Positions 9,722 through 18,344 of a DNA stretch of 64,000 nucleotides are shown here, one piece after another. The first letter of the stretch is position 1. Each line of letters begins with the position of its first letter. The stretch lies in NCBI RefSeq assembly GCF_042666655.1, contig NZ_JBHTDE010000004.1:124001-188000 (forward strand). The letters are read 5' to 3'. The DNA is from Paracraurococcus sp042666655 (lineage in GTDB: Bacteria > Pseudomonadota > Alphaproteobacteria > Acetobacterales > Acetobacteraceae). The translations under genes and the position numbers were made by a program. The notes under the pieces were generated by a model. The model worked only from the letters and a program-made list of their open reading frames with translations, searched no databases and was not told where the DNA came from.

Positions 9722-10818
9722 GTCGCCCTCCCCGCAGTGTCCGCGGCAGGATCGCGCAGGCCGTGCAGCGCGACCAGGGCGGCGGTCAGCACGAGCACGG
9801 CGCAAGCCTGGTGCAGCGTGCCGAGCCAGGCCGGCACCACCAGCAGCAGGGTGGCGATGCCCAGCGCGTATTGCAGGCAGACCGCCGCGCCGAGGCCGAG
9901 GCAGGCGCGGCGGGCGAAGCCCGGCGGCAGCCGCCGCCAGCCGGCCAGCGCGGCGCCCAGCGCGGCCAGGGTGGCCAGCGTCGCCAGCAGGCGATGATTG
10001 AACTGCACCGCCGGGATATTGAGGGTGAGGTTCCGCCAGGCCGGCTCCAGCCGCCAATAGCCGTCCGGCACCCAGGCCCCGTCCATCAGCGGGAAGGTGT
10101 TGTAGTCGAACCCCGCGCGGATCCCGGCGACGAAGCCGCCAGCCAGCATCGCCGCCACCAGCAGCCAGGCCGCCGCCTTTGCCTGGCGGCGGACGGTGCC
10201 GGCCGCCGCCGGCAGCGCGCCCGCAGGCCCGCGCAGCAGCGAAAGCCCGGTCCAGAGCAGCGCGGCGTAGAGGCCGAGCGCCATCGAGAGGTGCAGCACC
10301 AGCCGGTAGGGCGAGACCGCGGTGCGGTCGGCCTCGAAGCCGGAGGCGACCATGAACCAGCCGATCGCCCCCTGCATGCCGCCCAGCAGCAGCAGCAGCA
10401 GCAGGCGGCGCTTGAGCCCGGCGGGGATCCGTCCGCGCAGCCAGAACCAGGCCAGCGGCAGGGCATAGGCCAGGCCGATCAGCCGGCCCCAGAGCCGGTG
10501 CGCCCATTCCAGCCAGAAGATCTGCTTGAAGCCGTCCAGCCCGAAGCCCTGGTTGACCAGGGCATATTGCGGGATGGTCTGGTACAGCGCGTAGAGCCGG
10601 CGCCACTCGGTCTCGGACAGCGGCGGCAGGGTGCCGGACAGCGGCGCCCATTCCATGATCGACAGGCCGGAGCCGGTGAGGCGGGTGGCGCCGCCGAGGG
10701 CGACCATGGCCCAGACCATGCCGGCCACCGTGAGCAGCCAGAGCGCGATGGGACGGGGCTTCGGGCCCTGGTCCGGGGTGTGGCGGAGGGCGGCTTCGGC
10801 CTTGGCATCGAATGGCAT
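9718..10818 (-). CDS. ctaA: heme A synthase CtaA/Cox15
   Basis: This inner-membrane enzyme converts heme O to heme A for cytochrome c oxidase. It has 366 residues and about eight hydrophobic helices. Conserved features are GGATRLTGSGLSIMEWAP after the first helix, the EWAHRLWGRLIG histidine helix, LHLSMAL, the NHRLLA helix and LHQACAVL; the histidines are the expected heme ligands. The ATG at 10818 gives the usual short cytoplasmic N-terminus, and the frame stays open further upstream only as non-homologous sequence. The stop overlaps the start of the giant PAS kinase. The divergent glycosyltransferase starts 87 bases away, so both promoters lie in that gap. Confidence 0.95.
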   Translation of the reverse strand: MPFDAKAEAALRHTPDQGPKPRPIALWLLTVAGMVWAMVALGGATRLTGSGLSIMEWAPLSGTLPPLSETEWRRLYALYQTIPQYALVNQGFGLDGFKQIFWLEWAHRLWGRLIGLAYALPLAWFWLRGRIPAGLKRRLLLLLLLGGMQGAIGWFMVASGFEADRTAVSPYRLVLHLSMALGLYAALLWTGLSLLRGPAGALPAAAGTVRRQAKAAAWLLVAAMLAGGFVAGIRAGFDYNTFPLMDGAWVPDGYWRLEPAWRNLTLNIPAVQFNHRLLATLATLAALGAALAGWRRLPPGFARRACLGLGAAVCLQYALGIATLLLVVPAWLGTLHQACAVLVLTAALVALHGLRDPAADTAGRAT

Positions 10819-10905
10819 ACCGCGAGTATAGGATGCCCCCGGCCATCCTGCATCCGCAGGCGTCACGTCTTGCAGGGGGTGCGCCTTGCTGCTACCCGCG
10901 CCGCC

Positions 10906-11697
10906 ATGCCCCAAGCCGATCATCCGGCGCCCGCGGCCGACGTGCCGGCGCCGCAGGGTGCCGCGGGCCGGCCGGGCGCCGCCGCGCCCCTGCCGCTGTC
11001 CGTCGTCATCCCGGTCCGCAACGAGGCGCCGAACATCGGCCCCCTGGTGGCCGAGATCGAGGCGGCGCTGGCCGGCATCCGGCACGAGATCGTCTATGTC
11101 GACGACGGGTCGTCCGACGACACCCCGGCGGCGCTGCGGGCGGCGGCCGCCACCGCGCCGCTGCGGGTGCTGCGGCACCGCGCCAGCTGCGGCCAGTCGG
11201 CCGCGGTGGTCAGCGGGGTGCGGGCGGCGCGCGGCACCTGGATCGCCACGCTGGACGGCGACGGGCAGAACGACCCGGCCGACATCCCGCGCATGCTGGC
11301 CCGCGCCCAGGCCGAGGGCGGCCAGATCCTGGTCGCCGGGCACCGGGTGACGCGGAAGGATAGCTGGGTGAAGCGGCGGTCCAGCCGCATCGCCAATGCC
11401 ATCCGCGCCCGGCTGCTGCGGGATGCGACGCCGGATACCGGTTGCGGGCTGAAGGTGTTTCCGCGCGCGCTCTTCCTCGACCTGCCGGCCTTCGACCACA
11501 TGCACCGCTTCCTGCCGGCCCTGGTGCTGCGCCAGGGCGGCCGGGTTGTCAGCGAGCCGGTGAACCACCGGCCGCGGGTGCGCGGCATCTCCAACTACGG
11601 CACGCTGGACCGGCTGGCGGTGAGCCTGTTCGACCTGGTCGGCGTCGCCTGGCTGCAGCGGCGCTGGAAGCGGCCGATCTTAGACCCGCAGGAATGA
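10906..11697 (+). CDS. glycosyltransferase family 2
   Basis: A 263-residue GT-A fold glycosyltransferase. After an alanine/proline-rich N-terminus of about 28 residues it shows LSVVIPVRNEAPNI, then VDDGSSDDTP (nucleotide-sugar binding DDGS) and ATLDGDGQNDPADIPRML (DGD metal site), and PDTGCGLKVFPR further on. There is no obvious membrane helix. It resembles dolichol-phosphate-mannose-synthase-like enzymes that charge polyprenyl phosphate or build cell-surface glycans; the sugar is unknown. The stop overlaps the ATG of the next gene (ATGA), so the two form an operon. Confidence 0.9.
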   Translation: MPQADHPAPAADVPAPQGAAGRPGAAAPLPLSVVIPVRNEAPNIGPLVAEIEAALAGIRHEIVYVDDGSSDDTPAALRAAAATAPLRVLRHRASCGQSAAVVSGVRAARGTWIATLDGDGQNDPADIPRMLARAQAEGGQILVAGHRVTRKDSWVKRRSSRIANAIRARLLRDATPDTGCGLKVFPRALFLDLPAFDHMHRFLPALVLRQGGRVVSEPVNHRPRVRGISNYGTLDRLAVSLFDLVGVAWLQRRWKRPILDPQE

Positions 11698-12371
11698 CGG
11701 GCGCGCGGCTGCGGTCGGTCGGCAAGCTGCTGGTCCTGGCGGCGGGGCTGATCCTGGGCGGGCTGCTGCTGCGGGCGCTGGGCGCCGCGCCGGGCACCGA
11801 CTGGGTGGACCGCTACATCCGTGGCCAGGGCATCCTGGGCGAGACGCTGTTCCTGCTGGCCGGGACGGCCGCTGCGGCGGCGGGACTGCCGCGGCAGGGC
11901 GTGGCCTTCCTCGGCGGCTATGCCTTCGGCGCGGTGATGGGCACCGGGCTTGGGCTGGCGGCGCAGCTGCTGGGCGCGGCCATCGCCTTCGCCTGGGCCC
12001 GGCTGGTCGGGCGGGACTGGGCGGAACGCCGCCTGGCTGGACGCTTCGGCCGGCGGCTGCGGCCGCTGCGCGACGCGCTGGCGGAGAACCCCTTCGACAC
12101 CACCCTGGCGCTGCGGCTGCTGCCGGTGGGGAACAACCTGGCGCTGAACCTGCTGGCCGGGATGGCGGGGATCGCCGCGGCGCCGTTCCTGGCGGCCTCC
12201 GCCATCGGGTATCTGCCGCAGACGCTGGTCTTCGCGCTGCTGGGCAAGGGCGTGCGGGTGGATGGCGGGTGGCAGATCGGGCTGGCGGCGGCGATGCTGC
12301 TGGGATCGGTGCTGCTGGGGCTCAGGCTGCTGCGGCGGCATCGGGCCGGGCGGGCGCTGGAGGAGGATTAG
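11694..12371 (+). CDS. TVP38/TMEM64 (DedA-like) membrane protein
   Basis: A 225-residue inner-membrane protein with about five hydrophobic helices. The central segment with a GYAFGAVMGTGLGLAAQLLG stretch and the later ENPFDTTLALRLLP segment match the VTT/SNARE-associated domain of the TVP38/DedA family, which includes lipid-carrier flippases. Its ATG overlaps the glycosyltransferase stop, a coupling that suggests a shared role in moving or using polyprenyl-linked sugars; that link is inference. A strong hairpin at 12386-12413 follows. Confidence 0.85.
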   Translation: MTGARLRSVGKLLVLAAGLILGGLLLRALGAAPGTDWVDRYIRGQGILGETLFLLAGTAAAAAGLPRQGVAFLGGYAFGAVMGTGLGLAAQLLGAAIAFAWARLVGRDWAERRLAGRFGRRLRPLRDALAENPFDTTLALRLLPVGNNLALNLLAGMAGIAAAPFLAASAIGYLPQTLVFALLGKGVRVDGGWQIGLAAAMLLGSVLLGLRLLRRHRAGRALEED

Positions 12372-12385
12372 GCGAGGAAGGTTGG

Positions 12386-12413
12386 GGCCAGGGAGGATGC
12401 TTCCTCCCTGGCC
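12386..12413. terminator. bidirectional intrinsic terminator, 12-bp stem
   Basis: A perfect 12-bp stem (GGCCAGGGAGGA with its complement) and a TGCT loop sit between two convergent genes and are followed by TTTT on the plus strand. It is one member of the recurring GGGAGGAA-GCAT hairpin family of this window. Confidence 0.8.
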
Positions 12414-12425
12414 TTTTGCCTTCCG

Positions 12426-13457
12426 TCAGCCAGCCGCCGCGGGCTTCGGCGCCACCACCGCCGCCTCCGTCACCGCCGCGGCGCCCAGCGCCTCGCCCGC
12501 GGCGAATTTCGTGCAGTTCCCCAGGGTGATCGCGGCGATCGCCCCCAGCGCCTCCCGCGTGAAGAAGGCCTGGTGGCCGGTGACCAGCACGTTGGGGAAG
12601 GTCAGCAGCCGGGCGAAGACGTCGTCGGACAGGATCTCGTTCGACAGGTCCTCGAAGAAGAGGTCGGCTTCCTGTTCGTAGACATCGATCGCCAGGCCGC
12701 CGAGCCGGCCGGCCTTCAGCGCTTCGATCGCCGCTTCCGCGTCGATCAGCCCGCCGCGGCTGGTGTTCACCAGCACCAGGCCGGGCTTGGCCAGGGCGAG
12801 CGTTTCGGCCCGTACCAGGTGCCGGGTCTCCGGCGTCAGCGGGCAGTGCAGGGTGAGGATGTCGGCCGCGGCCATGATGGTCGGCAGGTCGGTGTAGGTG
12901 ACGCCGATCGCGGCGAGGGCAGGGTCGGGGAACAGGTCCTGCGCCAGCACCCGGCAGCCGAAGCCGAGCGCCAGGCTGCGCGCCACCAGCGCGCCGATCT
13001 TGCCGGTGCCGATGACGCCGACGGTCCGGCCGTGCAGGTCGAAGCCGAGCAGCCCGTCGAGCGCGAAATTGCCGTCCCGGGTGCGCTGGTAGGCGCGGTG
13101 GATGCCGCGCACCAGGGACAGCAGCAGGCCGATGGTGAACTCCGCCACCGCATGCGGCGAATAGGCCGGGACGCGCGCGACCGCGATGCCGAGCCGTGCC
13201 GCCGCCTTCAGGTCGACGTTGTTGAAGCCGGCGCAGCGCAGCGCGACCAGCCGCGTGCCGCCGGCGGCCAGCGCTTCCAGCACCGGGGCCGAGAGGTCGT
13301 CGTTGACGAAGGGGCAGACCGCCGCGGCGCCCTGCGCCAGCACCGCGGTATCAATGGTCAGCCGCGGTTCCAGGAAGACGAGATCGTGCCCCGCGCCGTT
13401 CGCCGCCTCGAAGGAGCGGCGGTCATAGGGCTTGGTGCTGTACATCGCGACTTTCAT
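12426..13457 (-). CDS. D-isomer specific 2-hydroxyacid dehydrogenase (D-lactate dehydrogenase-like)
   Basis: A 343-residue NAD-dependent dehydrogenase, probably reducing pyruvate to D-lactate or a related 2-oxoacid. It has the substrate-binding LRCAGFNNVDL segment near residue 75, the Rossmann motif VGVIGTGKIG, NTSRGGLIDAEA with the catalytic Arg region, and the catalytic histidine in VTGHQAFFT. The layout, including DVYEQEADLFFED, is typical of LdhA-type enzymes rather than of phosphoglycerate or glyoxylate reductases. The ATG at 13457 begins MKVAMYSTKPYD, the usual LdhA start; the frame extends 14 codons upstream without homology. Confidence 0.9.
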   Translation of the reverse strand: MKVAMYSTKPYDRRSFEAANGAGHDLVFLEPRLTIDTAVLAQGAAAVCPFVNDDLSAPVLEALAAGGTRLVALRCAGFNNVDLKAAARLGIAVARVPAYSPHAVAEFTIGLLLSLVRGIHRAYQRTRDGNFALDGLLGFDLHGRTVGVIGTGKIGALVARSLALGFGCRVLAQDLFPDPALAAIGVTYTDLPTIMAAADILTLHCPLTPETRHLVRAETLALAKPGLVLVNTSRGGLIDAEAAIEALKAGRLGGLAIDVYEQEADLFFEDLSNEILSDDVFARLLTFPNVLVTGHQAFFTREALGAIAAITLGNCTKFAAGEALGAAAVTEAAVVAPKPAAAG

Positions 13458-13569
13458 CGGCGGTCCCCTGGTGCGGCAGCCCGGCACGGCGATGGTCATG
13501 GCCGTGCCGAGGATGGCACGGCGGATGGCCGCCGGTCGCCCCGGGGCTGCATGCGCGATGCCTGCCGCG

Positions 13570-14667
13570 CTACCGCGCCGCGGCGCCGAGGAAGCGGCCG
13601 ATCTCCCGGTCGAGGAATTCCACGTCCGCCGGGAAGACCCCGCCGGCCGATGCGTGGCCGGTCACCGTGCCCGGGCTGATGGTCACGAGCTGCGCGCCGC
13701 GAATCAGCTTCGCCGCCGCGGCCGGTTCGTATTCCGGGTTCAGCAGGTCCTTGGTGCCGGTCAGGATCAGCGTCCTCGCCTGGATGGACCCCAGCGCCTT
13801 GGCCATGTCGCCGCCCATGCCGGGCGTTGCGCCCACATCGTGCCTTTCATAAGCCCAGGTCTGGTACAGCCAATCGTTGGCGTCGAAGATGGTGAGCTGC
13901 GCGTCCTCCTGGGCCTTCAGCCAGGGCAGCACGGCCAGCGGGTCGGCGGCGAATTGCGTCCCGTACATGTCGGGTGTCCGCGCCGACAGGAAGGACAGGA
14001 TGTCGCGCCACAGCCGGATGCCGGCCAGTGGCGGCGCGGTGTAGTTGCCGCCCTGCCAGGCTGGGTCGAGCATGATCGCCTTGCGGCTGGCCTCCAGCAC
14101 CGCGACCGTCCAGGCCGGCGTCCGGGCCAGCGGCACCATGGCGACCAGGCTGTCCATGAAGCCGGGCTGGCTGACGCCCCATTGCAGCACCTGCATCCCG
14201 CCCATGGACGGCCCGACCACGCTGACGACGTGGTTGATGCCCAGGTGGTCGACCAGCAGCCGGCGCTGCGATTCCACCATGTCGCGGATGGCGAAGCGCG
14301 GGAACTGCATGCGCGGCTGCGCGGTGCTGTTGGACGGCGAGGTGGTGAGCCCGTTGCCGATCGCGTCGGTGGCGACGATGAAGTAGCGGTCGGTGTCGAG
14401 CGCCTTGCCCGGGCCGATCAGGAAGTCGATCCGGTGGTGGTTGCCGCCGATCGCGGTGACCATGAGGATGGCGTTCGACTTCGCCGCGTTCAGCGTGCCG
14501 TGGGTGACATAGGAGATGCCGAAGTCGCGGATCACCTCGCCGCTTTCCAGCCTGAAGTCGCCCAGCTTGAACATCTGGTGCGGCGGCTGGGCCGGCGTGT
14601 GCGCGGCGGCCGGGTGCAGCAGCAGCGCGAGGCCGAGTGCGGCCAGCGCGAATGTTCTGCGGATCAT
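13570..14667 (-). CDS. exported alpha/beta hydrolase, homoserine O-acetyltransferase-like
   Basis: A 365-residue protein with a signal peptide (MIRRTFALAALGLALLLHPAAAH) that predicts periplasmic export. The rest follows the MetX/alpha-beta hydrolase pattern: nucleophile elbow VGPSMGGMQVLQWG, an acid residue in TGTKDLLNPEYE, and a late histidine in TGHASAGG. Cytoplasmic MetX enzymes lack a signal peptide, so true homoserine acetylation is unlikely; a hydrolase or acyltransferase acting outside the cytoplasm fits better. The ATG at 14667 was chosen because a GGGGGG run lies about eight bases upstream; a GTG nine bases earlier is possible. Confidence 0.82.
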   Translation of the reverse strand: MIRRTFALAALGLALLLHPAAAHTPAQPPHQMFKLGDFRLESGEVIRDFGISYVTHGTLNAAKSNAILMVTAIGGNHHRIDFLIGPGKALDTDRYFIVATDAIGNGLTTSPSNSTAQPRMQFPRFAIRDMVESQRRLLVDHLGINHVVSVVGPSMGGMQVLQWGVSQPGFMDSLVAMVPLARTPAWTVAVLEASRKAIMLDPAWQGGNYTAPPLAGIRLWRDILSFLSARTPDMYGTQFAADPLAVLPWLKAQEDAQLTIFDANDWLYQTWAYERHDVGATPGMGGDMAKALGSIQARTLILTGTKDLLNPEYEPAAAAKLIRGAQLVTISPGTVTGHASAGGVFPADVEFLDREIGRFLGAAAR

Positions 14668-14732
14668 GAATCCCACCCCCCTGTGTTGCTTTGCTTCAGG
14701 CTAGGGGTGGGGTGCGGAGGAGGGCAAGTTTG

Positions 14733-14753
14733 GGGAGGAAAGCATTTCCTCCC
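14733..14753 (-). terminator. hairpin downstream of pdxA2
   Basis: A perfect 9-bp stem GGGAGGAAA with loop GCA lies 12 bases beyond the stop of the minus-strand pdxA2 gene. There is no clear T run. It belongs to the same hairpin family as 12386-12413. Confidence 0.6.
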
Positions 14754-14764
14754 TGGCCTGCGCT

Positions 14765-15778
14765 TCAGGCCGCGGCCAGTTGCTCGGCATACTCGATCGC
14801 CTCGACCAGGCTGCGCTCGCTGGCGATCCCCTGGCCGGCGATGTCGAAGGCGGTGCCATGGTCCACGCTGGTGCGGATCACCGGCAGGCCCAGCGTGATG
14901 TTCACCCCCGACAGCGCATCCCACTTCCCCGTCGCCGGGTCGACATGGAAGCCCAGCAGCTTCACCGGGATATGCCCCTGGTCGTGGTACATCGCCACCA
15001 CCGCGTCGAACTGCCCGGCGCGCAGCTTCACGAAGACCGTGTCGCCCGGCACCGGGCCGGTGACGCGCAGCCCGTCGCGCACCGCCTCCGCGATGGTCGG
15101 CGCCACCACGTCGATATCCTGCCGGCCGAACAGCCCGCCCTCGCCGGCATGCGGGTTCAGCGCGGCGACGGCGATGTGCGGCGCGGCGATGCCGAGGTCG
15201 CGCAGCGCCTTGTGCGTCAGGTCCAGCACCAGGCGGATGCGGGCCGGGGTGACGCGCCGGGGTACGTCCTCCAGCGCGCAATGGGTGGTGACGTGGCTGA
15301 CCCGCATGTTGCCGTGCGCCAGCAGCATCACGCTGCCCTTCACGCCGGTGAGGTCGGCCAGCATCTCGGTATGCCCGGCATAGTGGTGGCCGGCGTTGTT
15401 CAGCGCCTCCTTGTTCAGTGGCGCGGTCACCAGCCCGCCGACCCGGCCGGCCTGGGCCAGGCGGACGCCGTGCTCGATGGCCAGGTAGGCGAAGCGCCCG
15501 GCCTCCGAGGACAAGACGCCGGCCTCGATCGGCGCCGCCTCCTCGCCGGCCTGCAGGAAGGCGAGCGCCGGCCAGTCGTTGCCCAGCGCGACGGCGGGGA
15601 TGGACAGCTCCGGCGCGAAGGCGGCGCGGGCACGTTCCAGGGCGCTGCCATGGCCGATCACCAGCAGCTTCAGCGTCCCGTCCGCCAGGCGCGGCGCCAG
15701 CGCCCGGCAGGCCTTGACGATGATCTCGGGGCCGATCCCGGCCGGGTCGCCCATGGTGATGGCCAGATGCCGCGTCAT
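14765..15778 (-). CDS. pdxA2: PdxA family dehydrogenase, probably PdxA2 (4-phospho-D-threonate/erythronate)
   Basis: A 337-residue NAD-dependent dehydrogenase of the PdxA fold: N-terminal LAITMGDPAGIGPEI, metal-binding histidines in AGHTEMLADLTG, the MYHDQGHIPVKL segment and the C-terminal TSVDHGTAFDIAG. PdxA proper oxidises 4-hydroxythreonine phosphate in vitamin B6 synthesis. Here the gene overlaps a DUF1537 sugar-acid kinase, the arrangement known for PdxA2, which decarboxylates 4-phospho-D-threonate or D-erythronate made by that kinase. I therefore favour a catabolic role, although sequence alone does not exclude B6 synthesis. The ATG at 15778 overlaps the kinase stop by four bases. Confidence 0.85.
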   Translation of the reverse strand: MTRHLAITMGDPAGIGPEIIVKACRALAPRLADGTLKLLVIGHGSALERARAAFAPELSIPAVALGNDWPALAFLQAGEEAAPIEAGVLSSEAGRFAYLAIEHGVRLAQAGRVGGLVTAPLNKEALNNAGHHYAGHTEMLADLTGVKGSVMLLAHGNMRVSHVTTHCALEDVPRRVTPARIRLVLDLTHKALRDLGIAAPHIAVAALNPHAGEGGLFGRQDIDVVAPTIAEAVRDGLRVTGPVPGDTVFVKLRAGQFDAVVAMYHDQGHIPVKLLGFHVDPATGKWDALSGVNITLGLPVIRTSVDHGTAFDIAGQGIASERSLVEAIEYAEQLAAA

Positions 15779-16890
15779 GCGTCGATGCTCCCGAGGGAAA
15801 GGCCGTTGCCGGCGAGAAGGTCGCGCCACAGCGCGTCCGGGCCGAAGGCGCCGGATTTGGAGACGACGGCGAGGCCGTCCCAGCCGCCGCCCAGCAGCCG
15901 GGACCGCGGCACCCCGGGCGTCACCAGCCCGGTCGCCAGCAGGCCCCGGGCGCCGAGCCCGTCGCAGAGCGCGCGCAGCGTCTCCCCGCCGGCGACGATC
16001 AGCGTGCCGGGGCGGGGCAGGGATCGGGCGAGCGCGGCGAAGCCGGCGGCGATCCGCCCCGCTGCGGTGGCGCGGTCGAGGCCGGGCGGCAGGTCGAGGC
16101 TGACCAGCGCCAGCCCCGCCGCCAGCCGGCGCGCGACCGGCGCCGCGTCGCCTTCCGGCACGCGCAGCCAGGTCTCGCCGCAGGCCGCCAGTTGCCGCGC
16201 GGTGACCGCATGGTCGGAGCCGAACAGGCCGAGCACCGGGCGGGCGAGCCGCGTGTCGGGCGGCAGCACCGCATCGCCGGCCAGGGCGCGGGCCAGGCCG
16301 CCGCTGCCGCACCACAGCACCGGCCCCGGCGCGGCACGGCCGAGCGCGACGATGCAAGCGAGGTCGGCCTCGGTCTCGGCATCGAACAGGCTGATGCCCG
16401 GCGGCAGCGGCCGGTCCAGGCACCCTGGCTGCGCATCCAGTCCTTCCGCCGCCAGCGCCGCCACGGGGTCGACTGGCGCGGTGTCCCAGCCGCCCTCCGG
16501 CCGGCCGACCAGCACCCTTCCGCCGCGGGTGATGCGGCGCTGCGCCGGGAAGGCCGGGGCCAGCACGCAATGCGCCCAGGCGCCGCTGGCAAGGCAGGCG
16601 GCCAGTTCCGCCGCCGGCTGGCCGCGCCAGAGGCTGTCGAGCTTCTTGTAGGCGATGTCGGCGCCGGCGAGCGCCGGGGCCAGGGCGGCGACCCGGGCGA
16701 AGGCCGAGTCCCGCCCGGCTTCCCGCGTGCCGCTGTCGATCGCCAGGCTGCCCGCAGCCGGGCCCGCATCCTGCCAGGCCACCGGCATCGGGCCGCAGCG
16801 CCCGGCCAGCTCGGCGGCGCTGTCGAGCGCCCCGGTCAGGTCGTCGGCCAGCAGGCGGAGGCGTGGGGGGCCGAAGCCGTGCGGCTGCAT
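15775..16890 (-). CDS. DUF1537 four-carbon acid sugar kinase
   Basis: A 371-residue kinase of the OtnK/DtnK family, which phosphorylates threonate, erythronate or related sugar acids. The N-terminal domain begins RLRLLADDLTGALDSAAELA, the diagnostic D-D-L-T-G-A motif, followed by YKKLDSLWRG (the usual K-x-DST-x-RG region). The C-terminal nucleotide-binding domain has IVAGGETLRALCDGL and a KSGAFG motif near the end. A GAGGA ribosome site six bases before the ATG supports the start. Its stop overlaps the downstream pdxA2 start, so the product of this kinase likely feeds the dehydrogenase. Confidence 0.88.
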   Translation of the reverse strand: MQPHGFGPPRLRLLADDLTGALDSAAELAGRCGPMPVAWQDAGPAAGSLAIDSGTREAGRDSAFARVAALAPALAGADIAYKKLDSLWRGQPAAELAACLASGAWAHCVLAPAFPAQRRITRGGRVLVGRPEGGWDTAPVDPVAALAAEGLDAQPGCLDRPLPPGISLFDAETEADLACIVALGRAAPGPVLWCGSGGLARALAGDAVLPPDTRLARPVLGLFGSDHAVTARQLAACGETWLRVPEGDAAPVARRLAAGLALVSLDLPPGLDRATAAGRIAAGFAALARSLPRPGTLIVAGGETLRALCDGLGARGLLATGLVTPGVPRSRLLGGGWDGLAVVSKSGAFGPDALWRDLLAGNGLSLGSIDA

Positions 16891-17019
16891 CCGGGTCCTC
16901 GGGGGCTCATCCGGCCGATGCCGCCGCGGGCCGGCAGTGTCAAGCCGCGCCGGGCTTCCCGGCCCGGCCGGTGCCGCCCATCATCCGGCGCGGAACCGTC
17001 CAGGGCAGGAACCCGCGCC

Positions 17020-17790
17020 ATGAGCCGCTTCGACAGCTATGCGACCAAGTATGCCTGCCTGCGGATGCGGCGGGAGAACGGCATCCTCGAGATGCGGCTG
17101 CACACCAATGACGGGCCGCTGCGCTGGGGCCTCGGCCCACATGGCGAGCTGCCGGACGCCTTCGCCGATGTGGCGCGCGACCGCGACAACCGGGTGGTGA
17201 TCCTGACCGGGACGGGGGAGGAATTCTCCGGCATCCGGGCGACGCCGGGGACGCGCTCGCTCGCCCAGGGGCTGACGGCGGATGCCTATGACCGGGTGCA
17301 CTGGGAAGGCCGCGCCCTGCTGATGAACCTGCTGAACATCGAGGTGCCGGTGATCAGCGCGGTGAACGGCCCGGCCTGGCGGCATTGCGAGATCCCGCTG
17401 CTGTCCGACATCGTCCTGGCCGCGGACACCGCCGCCTTCCAGGATTCCGGGCATTTCCAGGCGGGGATGCTGCCGGGCGACGGCATGCATATCGTCATGC
17501 CGATGCTGATGGGGATGAATCGCGGCCGCTACTTCCTGCTGACCGGGCAGACGCTCTCGGCGCAGGAGGCCAAGGAACTCGGCCTGGTGAACGAGGTGCT
17601 GCCGCCCGGCCGACTGCTGGCCCGGGCCTGGGAACATGCCGAGCGGCTGGCGGCGCAGCCGACGCTGCTGCTGCGCTACACCAGGCTGATGTTCACCGAG
17701 GTGCTGAAGCGGCGGATGCAGGAGCTGCTGGGCTATGGGCTGGCGATGGAGGGGCTGGCGCTGATGGAGAAGGCCGAGGCGCCGCAATAG
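17020..17790 (+). CDS. crotonase-fold beta-diketone hydrolase, 6-oxocamphor hydrolase-like
   Basis: A 256-residue member of the enoyl-CoA hydratase/isomerase superfamily. It lacks a normal acyl-CoA oxyanion signature and instead resembles 6-oxocamphor hydrolase, which cleaves carbon-carbon bonds in cyclic beta-diketones. The residues I recall as catalytic in that enzyme are all present and four keep the same number: His122 in AWRHCEIPL, His145 in FQDSGHFQAG, Asp154 in LPGDGMH and Glu244 in GLAMEGLAL; Trp36 corresponds to Trp40. The ATG at 17020 is preceded by CAGGGCAGGAA. The gene stands alone, divergent from the DUF1537 operon, so its real substrate is not suggested by context. A plain enoyl-CoA hydratase is the alternative. 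Confidence 0.82.
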   Translation: MSRFDSYATKYACLRMRRENGILEMRLHTNDGPLRWGLGPHGELPDAFADVARDRDNRVVILTGTGEEFSGIRATPGTRSLAQGLTADAYDRVHWEGRALLMNLLNIEVPVISAVNGPAWRHCEIPLLSDIVLAADTAAFQDSGHFQAGMLPGDGMHIVMPMLMGMNRGRYFLLTGQTLSAQEAKELGLVNEVLPPGRLLARAWEHAERLAAQPTLLLRYTRLMFTEVLKRRMQELLGYGLAMEGLALMEKAEAPQ

Positions 17791-17794
17791 CGCC

Positions 17795-18292
17795 CTATCG
17801 CCCCCGCGCGCGTTCCCACAGCATCAGCGCCGCGTCGTAGGGCATCGCCGGCATCTCCCGCAGCCGCCAGTACCAGCGCTGCAACAGGCCGACATTGCCG
17901 GAGGCGCCGATCGGCACCGGCCGCGCCGGCAGCCCGCCCAGGCGCAGCAGCAGCAGGCAGCGCGGCAGGTGGTAGCGGCTGGTCGCGGCGAAGACCGGGC
18001 CGGCATGGCCGAGGCCGCGCAGCAGCACCCGGCAGGCGAGGACGGAGGAGAAGGTATCCGTCCCGGTCGGCTCCTCGAGGATCGCCGCGGCCGGCACCCC
18101 GGCCTGCCGCAATTGCGTGGCCATCACGGCGCACTCGGCCTCGCCGAACCGGCCCTGGGCGCCGGTCGGGATGTAGAAGGCGTCCGGCCGCCGGGCGCCG
18201 AAGCGCAAGGCGGCCTCGACCCGGCGGCGCAGCGCCGGGCTCGGGCTGCCGTCCGGGCGGACTGCGGCGCCGAAGATGATGATCGGGGTCAT
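17795..18292 (-). CDS. YdcF family (DUF218) protein
   Basis: A 165-residue DUF218 protein. It opens with TPIIIFGAAVRPDGSPSPAL, the family's first strand and G-x-A-V/x-DG loop, and carries the EEPTGTDTFSSVL and ATSRYHLPRCLLLL segments with the conserved S-x-x-H arginine patch. Some members act on envelope precursors; the function of this one is unknown. It lacks the N-terminal membrane helices of SanA/YgjQ types, so it is probably cytoplasmic. It ends five bases from the stop of the convergent crotonase gene. Confidence 0.82.
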   Translation of the reverse strand: MTPIIIFGAAVRPDGSPSPALRRRVEAALRFGARRPDAFYIPTGAQGRFGEAECAVMATQLRQAGVPAAAILEEPTGTDTFSSVLACRVLLRGLGHAGPVFAATSRYHLPRCLLLLRLGGLPARPVPIGASGNVGLLQRWYWRLREMPAMPYDAALMLWERARGR

Positions 18293-18344
18293 GCGGGCGT
18301 CGCCGGGGCGGGCGGGTGCCGGTCGCCGCGCCCATCGGGCCGCC

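Noticed and set aside
4229..9997. A 1922-codon plus-strand open frame opposite the PAS kinase
   Set aside because: It reads as the antisense of the repeated PAS units and has no domain or ribosome site of its own.
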